Assembly: GCA_019694955.1 (NCBI GenBank)
Contig: JAIBAX010000032.1
Span: forward strand, 1-52,204
Length of the DNA stretch: 52,204 bases
Origin: Chitinophagales bacterium
GTDB taxonomy: Bacteria > Bacteroidota > Bacteroidia > Chitinophagales > JADIYW01
Direction: 5' to 3'
Positions within the stretch are counted from its first letter, which is position 1, and every line of letters begins with the position of its first letter. A program made the translations under genes and the position numbers. Below the pieces are notes generated by a model that was given only the letters and a program-made list of their open reading frames with translations, was not told the origin of the DNA and ran no database searches. Shown here in pieces: positions 35,011 to 43,338 of the stretch.

Positions 35011-35048
35011 CAACCCTCGAGGTTGATTTTTTCCAACCCTCGAGGTTA
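35011..35048. repeat. Pair of short CAACCCTCGAGGTT palindromes
   Basis: CAACCCTCGAGGTTG at 35011-35025 and CAACCCTCGAGGTTA at 35034-35048 are near-identical, and the second overlaps the SPFH-gene stop codon. The core is related to the larger palindrome at 34915. The two could also pair with each other as terminator-like stems. Confidence 0.75.
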
Positions 35049-35951
35049 ATTGCCTGTATTGATTAACACTTCGCCGCTTTTGCTACCCATGACAATGATT
35101 TTGGCATTATCAGACTTCGCCAGTTCTTTAAGCGCCTTAATTTGTTCATACTTGATTTGTTGCTCCGTTAGTCCTGTGTTGATGATTTTTTGATAATCGG
35201 CAATACCTTGCGCCTCTACTCTTTTTCTTTCGGCTTCCTGTTTTTCTCTGGATAACACATAGGTCATCTTTTGTGATTCTTGTTCAGCATTTATTTTTCC
35301 TTCGATACTTTTCTTCACAGACTCGGGTAAGGATATATTTCTTATCAAAAGTTGCTCTAGTTTCAGCCCTCGTTTGAGGAATTCCTTTTCAATACTCGCA
35401 AAAATTTTGTTCTGAAATTCATCCCTCTTGTCAGAATACAATTCTACCGCCTGATAAAAGACGGCATTATCTCGAATACGTGTTCTTGTTAAAGGTCTAA
35501 TGATTTTTTCTTCATAATCTTCTCCAATGCCTGTCAAAATTTTGGGAGCGTTATTCGGAATAACACTATACAGTACACTCAAGTCTACCGTAATTTCTAA
35601 TCCATCTCTTGTCAGCACCCGAATTGCATCATCGCCTTCCTTGTCACCTTCGTCATGCACGGCACTCATCGTGTAGTTTTGCGTCCGGACGTCAAACATT
35701 ACTACATTTACCAATGGGTTGATAACGTGTAAGCCACTCTTTAAAACGTTTTTTTCATTAACTTTTCCAAATAGCACCTTCACGCCAACATCACCCGGTT
35801 TTACGGTAACCAGACATTTGCTGAATATTCCAATAATAATTAATACAATGCCGAGCCATTTTACGCTTTGCATGTTTTTGATTGGAAGTTGGGTTTTTAA
35901 CGATGCGGTACTCAAAGCAATTAAGAGTACACCAATAATTATTATTATCAT
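35046..35951 (-). CDS. SPFH/prohibitin-family membrane protein
   Basis: The 301-residue protein has two N-terminal hydrophobic segments (IIIIIGVLLIALSTA and WLGIVLIIIGIF), then the SPFH core with VKPGDVGVKVLFGKVNEK, GLHVINPLVNVVMFDVRTQ and DGLEITVDLSVLYSV. A long charged coiled coil follows (SREKQEAERKRVEAQGIADYQK). These proteins form ring-like membrane scaffolds that organise proteases or membrane regions. It stands alone, convergent with the small secreted gene. The stop overlaps a short palindrome. Confidence 0.92.
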   Translation of the reverse strand: MIIIIIGVLLIALSTASLKTQLPIKNMQSVKWLGIVLIIIGIFSKCLVTVKPGDVGVKVLFGKVNEKNVLKSGLHVINPLVNVVMFDVRTQNYTMSAVHDEGDKEGDDAIRVLTRDGLEITVDLSVLYSVIPNNAPKILTGIGEDYEEKIIRPLTRTRIRDNAVFYQAVELYSDKRDEFQNKIFASIEKEFLKRGLKLEQLLIRNISLPESVKKSIEGKINAEQESQKMTYVLSREKQEAERKRVEAQGIADYQKIINTGLTEQQIKYEQIKALKELAKSDNAKIIVMGSKSGEVLINTGN

Positions 35952-36109
35952 CTTTCAAATATTTAATTGTATAACCACTAATTTACAAAAAAAATTCCCA
36001 CGAAAAAAATAGATAAGCCAACGATGAGTTGAAAATAGAAATCTGCCTATGAAACATGCTAGTTTTCTATCCTCTTATTGGCATATTACTGTATTTGGAA
36101 TAAAAATCC

Positions 36110-36117
36110 TATTTTTG
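36110..36117 (+). promoter_or_regulatory. Predicted -7 box of ilvA (near-leaderless)
   Basis: TATTTTTG fits TAnnTTTG and ends 4 bp before the ATG at 36122. If used, the mRNA would start at or next to the start codon. Confidence 0.4.
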
Positions 36118-36121
36118 AGAC

Positions 36122-37384
36122 ATGTTTAATACACAAGAATTACCGGATAATCAAGGTATTTTAAATGCCGCCGAATTATTGGAAGGTGTTGTAAAGACAA
36201 CGCCTTTGGAGTTGAATCATCAGTTGTCGGAAGAGTTCGGTGCTAAAATTTATTTGAAGAGAGAAGACTTACAAGTAGTACGTTCCTATAAAATTCGGGG
36301 TGCTTATAATTTCATTTCGCGGTTATCGTTAGAAGAAAGAAAATTAGGCGTTGTAACCTCTAGCGCCGGGAACCATGCACAAGGTGTGGCCATGTCTTGT
36401 AGTATGTTGGAGATAAAAGGCATAATTTTTATGCCCGCCACAACACCTAAACAGAAGATAAGAGCTGTTCAACGTTTAGGGAAACAATGGGTAGAGGTTG
36501 TTCTTACCGGAGATACCTATGATGATGCAAAAGCAGCCGCCACTAAATACTGTAAGAAAAATCATGTGCCGTTTGTTCCACCTTTTGATGCTAAATATAT
36601 TATTGAAGGGCAAGGGACTGTGGGTTTAGAGATATTCCATCAATTAAAAAACCATGCACCCGATTATATTTTTGTACCGATTGGTGGTGGTGGGTTGATT
36701 GCAGGATTGATTACTTACTTCAAGGAAAAATTTCCGCATACTAAGATTATTGGTGCGGAGCCTTTGGGTGCACCTGCCATGGCAGAAACACTGAAACAAA
36801 ATAAGGTCGTTACACTTGAAAAGATAGATAGCTTTGTAGATGGAGCCGCAGTAAAGCAAGTGGGTAATATGACTTTTGCCGTTATTAAGGATAAGGTAGA
36901 TGATGTGGTATTGGTACCGGAAGGAAAAATTTGTACTAAAATCTTGCAATTATATAACCGCGATGCTATCGTTGCAGAACCCGCTGGAGCATTGTCCGTT
37001 GCGGCACTAGATTTTTACAAAGATAAAATACAGGGTAAAAAAGTAGTCTGTATCCTTAGTGGAGGAAATAATGATATTGAAAGAATGCAGGAAATAAAGG
37101 AGCGATCACTCCTTTTTGAAGGATTGAAGCACTATTTTATCATCAAATTTCCGCAACGTTCCGGAGCCCTTAAAGAGTTTGTCAACAAAGTCCTAGGACC
37201 GGATGATGACATTACCTTGTTTGAATATACGAAAAAGAACTCGAAAGAAAGTGGCCCCGCATTGGTAGGAGTGGAGTCGAAATCCAAGGATGACTTTGAA
37301 GGACTTATTGAAAGGATGCATAAATATGGCGTTGACTATACACATTTAAATGAAAATCCAACCCTTTTTAATTTCTTAATCTAG
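36122..37384 (+). CDS. ilvA: Threonine ammonia-lyase (threonine dehydratase)
   Basis: IlvA deaminates threonine to 2-oxobutanoate, the entry to isoleucine. The 420-residue PLP enzyme has SYKIRGAYNF with the cofactor lysine K57, SSAGNHAQGVA, the glycine loop FVPIGGGGLIAGL, and CILSGGNND near the end. A C-terminal ACT-like domain (HYFIIKFPQRSGALKEFV) probably gives isoleucine feedback control. This is the short single-regulatory-domain form (about 420 residues), versus 514 in E. coli. Malic enzyme follows 73 bp downstream. Confidence 0.94.
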   Translation: MFNTQELPDNQGILNAAELLEGVVKTTPLELNHQLSEEFGAKIYLKREDLQVVRSYKIRGAYNFISRLSLEERKLGVVTSSAGNHAQGVAMSCSMLEIKGIIFMPATTPKQKIRAVQRLGKQWVEVVLTGDTYDDAKAAATKYCKKNHVPFVPPFDAKYIIEGQGTVGLEIFHQLKNHAPDYIFVPIGGGGLIAGLITYFKEKFPHTKIIGAEPLGAPAMAETLKQNKVVTLEKIDSFVDGAAVKQVGNMTFAVIKDKVDDVVLVPEGKICTKILQLYNRDAIVAEPAGALSVAALDFYKDKIQGKKVVCILSGGNNDIERMQEIKERSLLFEGLKHYFIIKFPQRSGALKEFVNKVLGPDDDITLFEYTKKNSKESGPALVGVESKSKDDFEGLIERMHKYGVDYTHLNENPTLFNFLI

Positions 37385-37457
37385 ATTATAGCCGTTGTTC
37401 TGAAATTAGTTCCTATTTTTTGCCTTGAATATTAAATGGGCATTTTACAGATAGATT

Positions 37458-38633
37458 ATGAAAGATTATAGTCGGGCTTCCTTGGCATTGCATGAGCGTT
37501 TGAAAGGGAAAATTGAGGTTACGTTGAAGCAAGACCTCGAAACGCAGATGGATTTGATACTGAGCTATAGTCCCGGGGTGGCAGAACCTGTGAAGCAAAT
37601 AGCAAACGACCCTGAAAAAGTATGGAATCTGACGATGAAGCAAAATACCGTAGCTGTAATTACAGACGGATCTGCCGTATTAGGTTTGGGAAATGTTGGC
37701 CCGGAAGCCTCTTTACCTGTGATGGAAGGCAAATGTATGTTGTTTAAAAAATTCGCCGGAATTGATGCTTTCCCTATTTGCTTAGATACACAGGATAAGG
37801 ATGAAATTATCGAAACGATTAAAAGAATTGCTCCCGTATTTGGTGGGATAAACTTAGAAGATATTTCCTCGCCAAGGTGTTTTGAAATAGAATCGGAACT
37901 TCAAAACTTGGGTATTCCTGTGTTTCATGACGACCAACATGGTACGGCTATCGTCGTATTGGCAGGGTTAATAAATGCGTGTAAACTACTAAAAAAGGAC
38001 TTCAGAGAGTTGAGAGTGGTCATCAATGGCGCAGGTGCCGCCGGAGTGGCCATTACAAGGTTGCTCATGTGTGTAGATGTCAATACGACTATTTGTATGC
38101 CGGTTAAAGAAATCATCCTTTGTGACACCAAAGGAATCTTGCACCGACAACGAAATGATTTAACGGAACTGAAACTGGAGGTACTGCGTTATACGAATCC
38201 AAACAATATGAAAGGAACGGTACGTGATGCTATCAAGGATGCCGATGTGTTTATTGGCGTAAGTTCTGAAGATTTACTTACCACTGAGGATATTACTACC
38301 ATGGCAAAAGATCCTATTATCTTTGCTTTGGCAAACCCTAATCCTGAAATCATGCCTGAGCAAGCTTATGCCGGTGGGGCAGGAGCGGTCGGTACAGGAC
38401 GTAGTGACCTTCCTAATCAGGTGAATAATGTACTGGCATTTCCAGGCATATTCAGGGGTGCGTTGGATGTTCGGGCAACCCAAATTACTACAAGAATGAA
38501 AATTGCTGCCGCTTATGCGATTGCCAATTGTGTGTCAGAACAAGAACTCAGTAGGGATTATATCATACCAGGAACACTTGACTTCTCCGTAGCAGAGAAA
38601 GTAGCACAAGCCGTACGAGAAGCATGGAAGTGA
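37458..38633 (+). CDS. Malic enzyme (oxaloacetate-decarboxylating malate dehydrogenase, short form)
   Basis: This enzyme oxidises malate to pyruvate and CO2 with NAD or NADP. The 391-residue protein has SYSPGVAEP (catalytic tyrosine Y37), KKFAGIDAFPI with a catalytic lysine, ISSPRCFEIE, VFHDDQHGTAIV for metal binding, and the Rossmann GAGAAGVAITRLL. It lacks the C-terminal phosphotransacetylase-like domain of the long MaeB form. Cofactor preference cannot be read with confidence. The stop codon is 1 bp from the convergent hydrolase stop. Confidence 0.95.
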   Translation: MKDYSRASLALHERLKGKIEVTLKQDLETQMDLILSYSPGVAEPVKQIANDPEKVWNLTMKQNTVAVITDGSAVLGLGNVGPEASLPVMEGKCMLFKKFAGIDAFPICLDTQDKDEIIETIKRIAPVFGGINLEDISSPRCFEIESELQNLGIPVFHDDQHGTAIVVLAGLINACKLLKKDFRELRVVINGAGAAGVAITRLLMCVDVNTTICMPVKEIILCDTKGILHRQRNDLTELKLEVLRYTNPNNMKGTVRDAIKDADVFIGVSSEDLLTTEDITTMAKDPIIFALANPNPEIMPEQAYAGGAGAVGTGRSDLPNQVNNVLAFPGIFRGALDVRATQITTRMKIAAAYAIANCVSEQELSRDYIIPGTLDFSVAEKVAQAVREAWK

Positions 38634-38634
38634 T

Positions 38635-39285
38635 TTATGAATCTTTGAAAATATCCTTTAAGATTCTGCTGATTTCTTGTGCCTTGTTGACAATAAGAAA
38701 GTGACCACCGTTATGGATGGTGATGTCTGCTTTTATCAGTCGGTATGGGATAATCCTGTCCCTATTGCCGTGAATATGGATTAAGTTTTTAGGAATATCT
38801 TTATTGTTCCAAACAGAAATTCTTTGTAATGCCCAACGAAAGAAAGATTCTGGGGTGTCTCGCAGTATAGACTTTAGTAAGAGTTTTTCGGTTTTGCTTT
38901 TTAATCCAAAAAACCTATTGGTGATAAAATTGCCTTTTTTTAACCAATGGATAGGAAACCACATAGGCGTTCTTATCCATCCCAATAAACGATAATATAG
39001 TGGAATTTCATATTTTGATTTTATACTGGAGATGAGTATGATTTTTTGATACGGGTATTTTTTAGCATACTCTACTGCCAGCATACCACCAAAGGATAAA
39101 CCAATTAGCAAAGGACGTTCTTCTTGAATTTGTTGCTTTAGCTTTTGTAAATATTCATCGATGGTGTCTTTGGGCGCAGGTATCAACCAATCAATAAATA
39201 TCGGCTCGATATCCTTACCGAAATCAACGTATTTAAACACCCGCTTATCGGCACCTAACCCACCAAAAATGTATACCCTTCGCAT
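38635..39285 (-). CDS. Alpha/beta-fold hydrolase
   Basis: The 216-residue protein has the nucleophile elbow GLSFGG with S64, a later NRDRIIP segment (acid residue) and NGGHFLIV with the catalytic histidine. The N-terminal IFGGLGADKRVF supplies the oxyanion region. Substrate is unknown; small carboxylesterases and thioesterases have this build. Length is short but complete. It stands alone, convergent with malic enzyme. Confidence 0.88.
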   Translation of the reverse strand: MRRVYIFGGLGADKRVFKYVDFGKDIEPIFIDWLIPAPKDTIDEYLQKLKQQIQEERPLLIGLSFGGMLAVEYAKKYPYQKIILISSIKSKYEIPLYYRLLGWIRTPMWFPIHWLKKGNFITNRFFGLKSKTEKLLLKSILRDTPESFFRWALQRISVWNNKDIPKNLIHIHGNRDRIIPYRLIKADITIHNGGHFLIVNKAQEISRILKDIFKDS

Positions 39286-39413
39286 GCTCGTGCAGAGTTA
39301 GTAATAAATAATGAAAATGAATATTTAAATTATAGTCAACCTGTGGATATGCTATTGATCAAATTATCACAAAAGTAATTATAAGATAGTCCATTAATGA
39401 AATCCAATTCCCT

Positions 39414-39435
39414 GTTCTCGTGTCGACACGAGAAC
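39414..39435. repeat. 22-bp perfect palindrome (GTTCTCGTGTC family)
   Basis: GTTCTCGTGTC is followed directly by its complement, with no spacer. A further CACGAG half-element lies 1 bp on. This is unlike the other palindrome families in the window. Confidence 0.85.
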
Positions 39436-39530
39436 ACGAGTGGACTACTTTATAAATCATCTTGTTATTAATCATGAGCAGGAAGCATCATGAAATTTAG
39501 TTAAAAAGGCTTTTATATGTATGTCCATAT

Positions 39531-39544
39531 CCCGATATATCGGG
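39531..39544. repeat. Short palindrome CCCGATATATCGGG
   Basis: A 14-bp perfect palindrome in the same gap, with TAT before and AGA after it. It may be a site for a dimeric regulator or a REP remnant. Confidence 0.6.
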
Positions 39545-39609
39545 AGACTGTCAACGCTAACTAAAAAAGCATAAAATATGGGAATTCTCCTCTAGTTCGG
39601 TATTTGCTA

Positions 39610-40512
39610 TTACCAATCTTCCTCCCTATAAAATAAATTGCTGATAGCGGCAGTGCCTGCTTTTATTTTTTCAATTTCAGCCGGAGAAAGTCGATTCTTC
39701 CAAGAGTGGATATTGGATTTGCTGTCTCTTTTTAGTTTTGAATCACCAGACTCCGAAGAGTTGAGTATGTTCTTCTGAACTTTAGAAGTAAATTCAAGGT
39801 CAAATTTTCTAAAAATGGATTGATATTCTTCTATAGGATTGAGTGATAGCCTTTCATGTGTAACGACCATCCAATTAGGATATTTCTTTTGATAGTCGGC
39901 AATGGTTGCATAAATGATATTCCAAAGTAGGATGCCTTGGTCAACGATGTTCTTGTTGGGGTTGTCAACAAAATCTTTAATTTCATCCTTGAAAGAAAAT
40001 AATTTGTCTTCCATCAAGAATTTCTGTTCGTAGAAATTGAAAAAGTCAAATTTCCAATCTTTTACCTTTAATGAGGCGACAAATGCTGCCGGATGCCTTA
40101 CTAAAAGTAAAACGTCTAAATCATATTCTTTAGCTAGCCATTCGGCACTCATAAGGGCGATTGGGTCTTTAATAAGTTTTCTTTTGTCCGTCAACTTATT
40201 ATAATAGATATAGTTGAATTTCGCAAACTGCCGAAAACTTTTAGCCTTTTTAATATCCGAAAAATAATTGTTCCATTTGAAACGCATATTTTTGTCTATA
40301 TAATTCCTGAATAATTCAATTCTTTCAGGATTATCCTTATCGCAAACATATTCATACCAATACTTTAGGGGTGTATGGATGGTTTGATTGTGGTTTAGAT
40401 TGAAGGGTTCGTCAATATATTCCACATTTGAAGAGGATGCTATAATCTTACCTGTCCAAGTTGTGCCTGAACGATGAGAACCTGAAACAAGTATATCTTT
40501 TTTGTTGGTCAT
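39610..40512 (-). CDS. Sulfotransferase-family protein
   Basis: The 300-residue protein opens with VSGSHRSGTTWTGKII at residues 9-24, the 5'-phosphosulfate-binding loop of PAPS-dependent sulfotransferases. LLLVRHPAAFVASLKVKDW follows, the 3'-phosphate region with R and S. Acceptor is unknown; bacterial members sulfate lipids or glycans. It is a stand-alone gene between intergenic palindromes and the ribosomal gene pair. The terminator of the ribosomal genes lies between. Confidence 0.88.
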   Translation of the reverse strand: MTNKKDILVSGSHRSGTTWTGKIIASSSNVEYIDEPFNLNHNQTIHTPLKYWYEYVCDKDNPERIELFRNYIDKNMRFKWNNYFSDIKKAKSFRQFAKFNYIYYNKLTDKRKLIKDPIALMSAEWLAKEYDLDVLLLVRHPAAFVASLKVKDWKFDFFNFYEQKFLMEDKLFSFKDEIKDFVDNPNKNIVDQGILLWNIIYATIADYQKKYPNWMVVTHERLSLNPIEEYQSIFRKFDLEFTSKVQKNILNSSESGDSKLKRDSKSNIHSWKNRLSPAEIEKIKAGTAAISNLFYREEDW

Positions 40513-40588
40513 TTAAAGCATTGCAAAGCTATTAAGCTTTTTTATATTTATATACCATCCATGTTTAAGGAGACTTTAAGTTTTTGGC

Positions 40589-40622
40589 AAAAAAAAAGTC
40601 CCGGATGAGCATCCGAGACTTT
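40589..40622 (-). terminator. Terminator after rplU-rpmA
   Basis: On the minus strand AAAGTCTCGGATG and CATCCGGGACTTT form a long stem with a small AG/CT loop, followed by a run of Ts. It lies 22 bp after the rpmA stop. Confidence 0.92.
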
Positions 40623-40643
40623 ATATTGTAAAAAGTAGTGATA

Positions 40644-40904
40644 TTATGCTTCAGCAGCTACCACAGAAACATACGTTCTGTCGTCCTTTTTGCGTTGGAA
40701 AACTACTTTTCCGTCAATAAGTGCAAAAATAGTATGGTCTTTACCCAGTCCAACACCCGTTCCGGTGCGGAATTTAGTACCTCTTTGACGAATAATGATA
40801 TTCCCAGCAATGGCACTTTGACCACCGTATAATTTAACTCCTAGTCGTTTGCTTTCCGATTCTCTACCGTTTTTGGAACTACCGACACCTTTCTTGTGAG
40901 CCAT
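40644..40904 (-). CDS. rpmA: 50S ribosomal protein L27
   Basis: L27 lies near the peptidyl transferase centre. The 86-residue protein has the usual [20 protein letters not shown] start with no cleavable N-terminal extension of the Firmicutes type. It continues with [15 protein letters not shown] and [12 protein letters not shown]. It follows rplU by 19 bp as the second gene of the standard L21-L27 pair and is followed by a strong terminator. Confidence 0.98.
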   Translation of the reverse strand: MAHKKGVGSSKNGRESESKRLGVKLYGGQSAIAGNIIIRQRGTKFRTGTGVGLGKDHTIFALIDGKVVFQRKKDDRTYVSVVAAEA

Positions 40905-40923
40905 GATAATTAATTTTTATAGA

Positions 40924-41232
40924 TTAAGCGATTGAATCAATTTTTACTTTCGTGAACTGCTGTCTGTGGCCGTTCTTAACTTTATAACCTTTTCTTCTTT
41001 TCTTTTTGAAGACGATAACTTTATCTCCTTGAAGGTGACTTAATACGGTCACTTTTACGGATCTTCCTGAAACGGTAGGTGTTCCAATTTGGACACTGCC
41101 TTCATTGTCAACTAAAAGAACACGATCAAATGAAACTGAATCGCCTTCATTGGCATCCAGTCTGTGAACAAAAATCTCTTGTTTTTCCTTTACTTTAAAT
41201 TGTTGTCCGGCTATTTCTACTACTGCGTACAT
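40924..41232 (-). CDS. rplU: 50S ribosomal protein L21
   Basis: The 102-residue protein starts at the ATG at 41232 (MYAVVEIAGQQFKVKEKQE). It shows the L21 C-terminal KKRRKGYKVKNGHRQQFTKVKI. A longer frame from 41289 would cover the promoter, so it is rejected. It heads the rplU-rpmA operon with a good Bacteroidota promoter. Confidence 0.97.
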   Translation of the reverse strand: MYAVVEIAGQQFKVKEKQEIFVHRLDANEGDSVSFDRVLLVDNEGSVQIGTPTVSGRSVKVTVLSHLQGDKVIVFKKKRRKGYKVKNGHRQQFTKVKIDSIA

Positions 41233-41256
41233 TTCCTCAAATTTAATTTGTGGGTG

Positions 41257-41289
41257 CAAAGATAGTGAGAAGATTTTAAATTTTATCAA
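41257..41289 (-). promoter_or_regulatory. Predicted promoter of rplU-rpmA
   Basis: On the minus strand a TTG (41289-41287) lies 22 bp before TATCTTTG (41264-41257), close to the Bacteroidota TTG-N19-21-TAnnTTTG rule. The start codon is 24 bp on. Confidence 0.6.
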
Positions 41290-41368
41290 CTTTTTTTATC
41301 AAGTGAACGTTAAATGTACGTTTTTTATCCACATTATAATTTTGTAAAGGGGTTGTTTCGCAGTAAAA

Positions 41369-42589
41369 TTATTTTAAAAGCGTTTCAATGCGCTCTTTTA
41401 AAGGTGGATGGCTGTAATGGACAAAAACATATTTTGGATGAGGGTTAAGGTTGGAGAGGTTGTTTTTGGAAAGCTTCTTCAACGCACTCACCAAGGGCAA
41501 CGCACTATAATTGTCTTTTGCGTAGCGATCTGCTTCAAATTCATTCTTTCTGGAAAATATGTTCATGGCAATGCCCAAAACAGTAGAAATCGGACTATAC
41601 AAAAATGAAAAGGCAATAATTCCAATGTAAAAACTAGGTTCTGTCGCACCTAAGGCATTTGCCAGCGCCAGATTATTGATAAATAGACCTGCAACAAATA
41701 ACAGTATCCCCATATGTATAATGCTAATCAGCATGGTCCAAAGTACATGTTTCTTTTTGTAATGCCCAATTTCATGCGCTAAAATGGCTACTAGTTCTTC
41801 TTCCGTTTGTTCTTTCAGCAAAGTGTCAAATAAAACTATGGTCTTTTTTGGTCCAAATCCACTGAAATAAGCATTGGCTTTCGTACTTCTTTTGCTTCCA
41901 TCAATAACAAAAACATTTGTCAGCGGAAAGCCAACTTGAGTAGCAAAAGTTTCGATTTTTTCTCTTAGGCTACCATTTTCAAGTGGTGTGAGTTTGTTGA
42001 ACATTGGTACAAAGATACTGGTGTAGAAGGTCGCAAAGAAAACGGTAATCACCGTCATCAATAACCATGCGTATAGCCAAAAATTGCTTCCCAAGGTACT
42101 ATGTAACCACATTAATGCCGAAAGGATGCCGCCGCCAATGATAATGGATAGGAGCAACCCCTTTATTTTATCTGTAATGAATGTTTGCAAGTTCATTTTA
42201 TTGAAGCCGAATTTTTCTTCAATGACAAATGTGCCATAATAGGAAAAAGGCAGGCTGATGATTTCAGATACTATGCCGATGATGCCGAAGAATGCCAAAC
42301 CTTGCAATATATAATGCTCAGTAAAGCTTCGTACAAATCGGTCTAAGATGCCAAATCCGCCACAAGCAATGAATGCGATAGTGATAATGAAAGTTAGCCA
42401 ACCGGAGAAATTGGATAATTGCTTATTCGCCTGATGGTAATCTTTTGACTTTTGGTAGCTTGCTTCATCGTAAATATCTTTTAAGGAATCTGGAATAGGC
42501 AATGACCAGTTTTTTTCGTTGATAAAATCTAGATATTTTCCGAAAAGAAATTCAAGGATGATGAAGATTATGATGATATACAGTAACAT
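41369..42589 (-). CDS. M48-family zinc metalloprotease (Ste24/CAAX-protease 1-like)
   Basis: The 406-residue protein is a multi-membrane protease with the zinc motif HEIGHYKKKH (near residue 272) and the third ligand in EFEADRYAKDN. An N-terminal membrane part precedes SLPFSYYGTFVIEEKFGFNKM, a Ste24 hallmark, and FVHYSHPPLKERI ends the protein. Such bacterial proteins take part in membrane protein quality control. It follows an unknown secreted protein gene by 7 bp and ilvD before that, so the three may be one operon. Confidence 0.94.
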   Translation of the reverse strand: MLLYIIIIFIILEFLFGKYLDFINEKNWSLPIPDSLKDIYDEASYQKSKDYHQANKQLSNFSGWLTFIITIAFIACGGFGILDRFVRSFTEHYILQGLAFFGIIGIVSEIISLPFSYYGTFVIEEKFGFNKMNLQTFITDKIKGLLLSIIIGGGILSALMWLHSTLGSNFWLYAWLLMTVITVFFATFYTSIFVPMFNKLTPLENGSLREKIETFATQVGFPLTNVFVIDGSKRSTKANAYFSGFGPKKTIVLFDTLLKEQTEEELVAILAHEIGHYKKKHVLWTMLISIIHMGILLFVAGLFINNLALANALGATEPSFYIGIIAFSFLYSPISTVLGIAMNIFSRKNEFEADRYAKDNYSALPLVSALKKLSKNNLSNLNPHPKYVFVHYSHPPLKERIETLLK

Positions 42590-42596
42590 ATTAATA

Positions 42597-43334
42597 TTAT
42601 TTGTATTTATAGCTGAAGGTTACCTCTTCGACGCATGCGTTTGAGTAATATATAAATATTTTGGCATACAAACCATTTTCATAGTATGTGTATTTGTAGA
42701 TAAGTACCGGTAATATTGAAGGAGACTTAAAGTTATTGTGTCGCTTCTCTAATCTGATTCCATAAAATCTCTCAATATAGATTTTATTTGCTTCATTTAA
42801 TTCTACAAAACTTCTTAAATACCCCTTATTGTCTATGTTATAACTGGAATATCCCAACTTTTCTTCCTTATTATATAAATAATTGATAACAATCGAGTCG
42901 CCTTGATCATAATCAATTCTAATAAATTGTTGTGGATTATTAGTGGTATCGTAGAGGCTTTTGAATTCGGTATTGTTGTAGAGTTCCATTTCTCCCCTGT
43001 TACTTATGTTTATTAAATACGCTGAATCTTTTGTGTAAAAATAATTTAACAAATTCTGATATTGGATAACAGAAATAGGATTATTGTTGATATCAAAAAA
43101 GGTTGGAACAAAATTCAGAAAGGAGTCTAATGAATATTTTATAGAGTAAATCAATAATCTTTTATTATATTCTTTCTTAATTTTTACTTCAAAGGATTTA
43201 ATTCCTAATTCAGAAAAATTATGCCCTCCCTTAAAATTTACATATGGGTACAGTCTGATTTGTTCTTGCGCAACTATAGATGGTAATATTAATATCGAGA
43301 AAATAATCGTAAGAAAGATATAAGACTTTATCAT
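42597..43334 (-). CDS. Hypothetical secreted protein
   Basis: About 245 residues from the ATG at 43334, 4 bp after the ilvD stop. A signal peptide (IFLTIIFSILILPSIVAQ) is followed by a domain rich in aromatic, N and Y residues with alternating beta-strand character. No family is recognised. An upstream start at 43349 would overlap ilvD. Position between ilvD and an M48 protease gene suggests co-transcription but says nothing of function. Confidence 0.7.
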   Translation of the reverse strand: MIKSYIFLTIIFSILILPSIVAQEQIRLYPYVNFKGGHNFSELGIKSFEVKIKKEYNKRLLIYSIKYSLDSFLNFVPTFFDINNNPISVIQYQNLLNYFYTKDSAYLINISNRGEMELYNNTEFKSLYDTTNNPQQFIRIDYDQGDSIVINYLYNKEEKLGYSSYNIDNKGYLRSFVELNEANKIYIERFYGIRLEKRHNNFKSPSILPVLIYKYTYYENGLYAKIFIYYSNACVEEVTFSYKYK

Positions 43335-43338
43335 AAAG

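Larger units (their letters stand above)
39286..39609. other. 324-bp intergenic region with two palindromes
   Basis: No reading frame of note is seen. It holds a 22-bp palindrome at 39414 and a 14-bp one at 39531, both between the divergent-side start of the hydrolase gene and the stop of the sulfotransferase-like gene. Confidence 0.6.
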
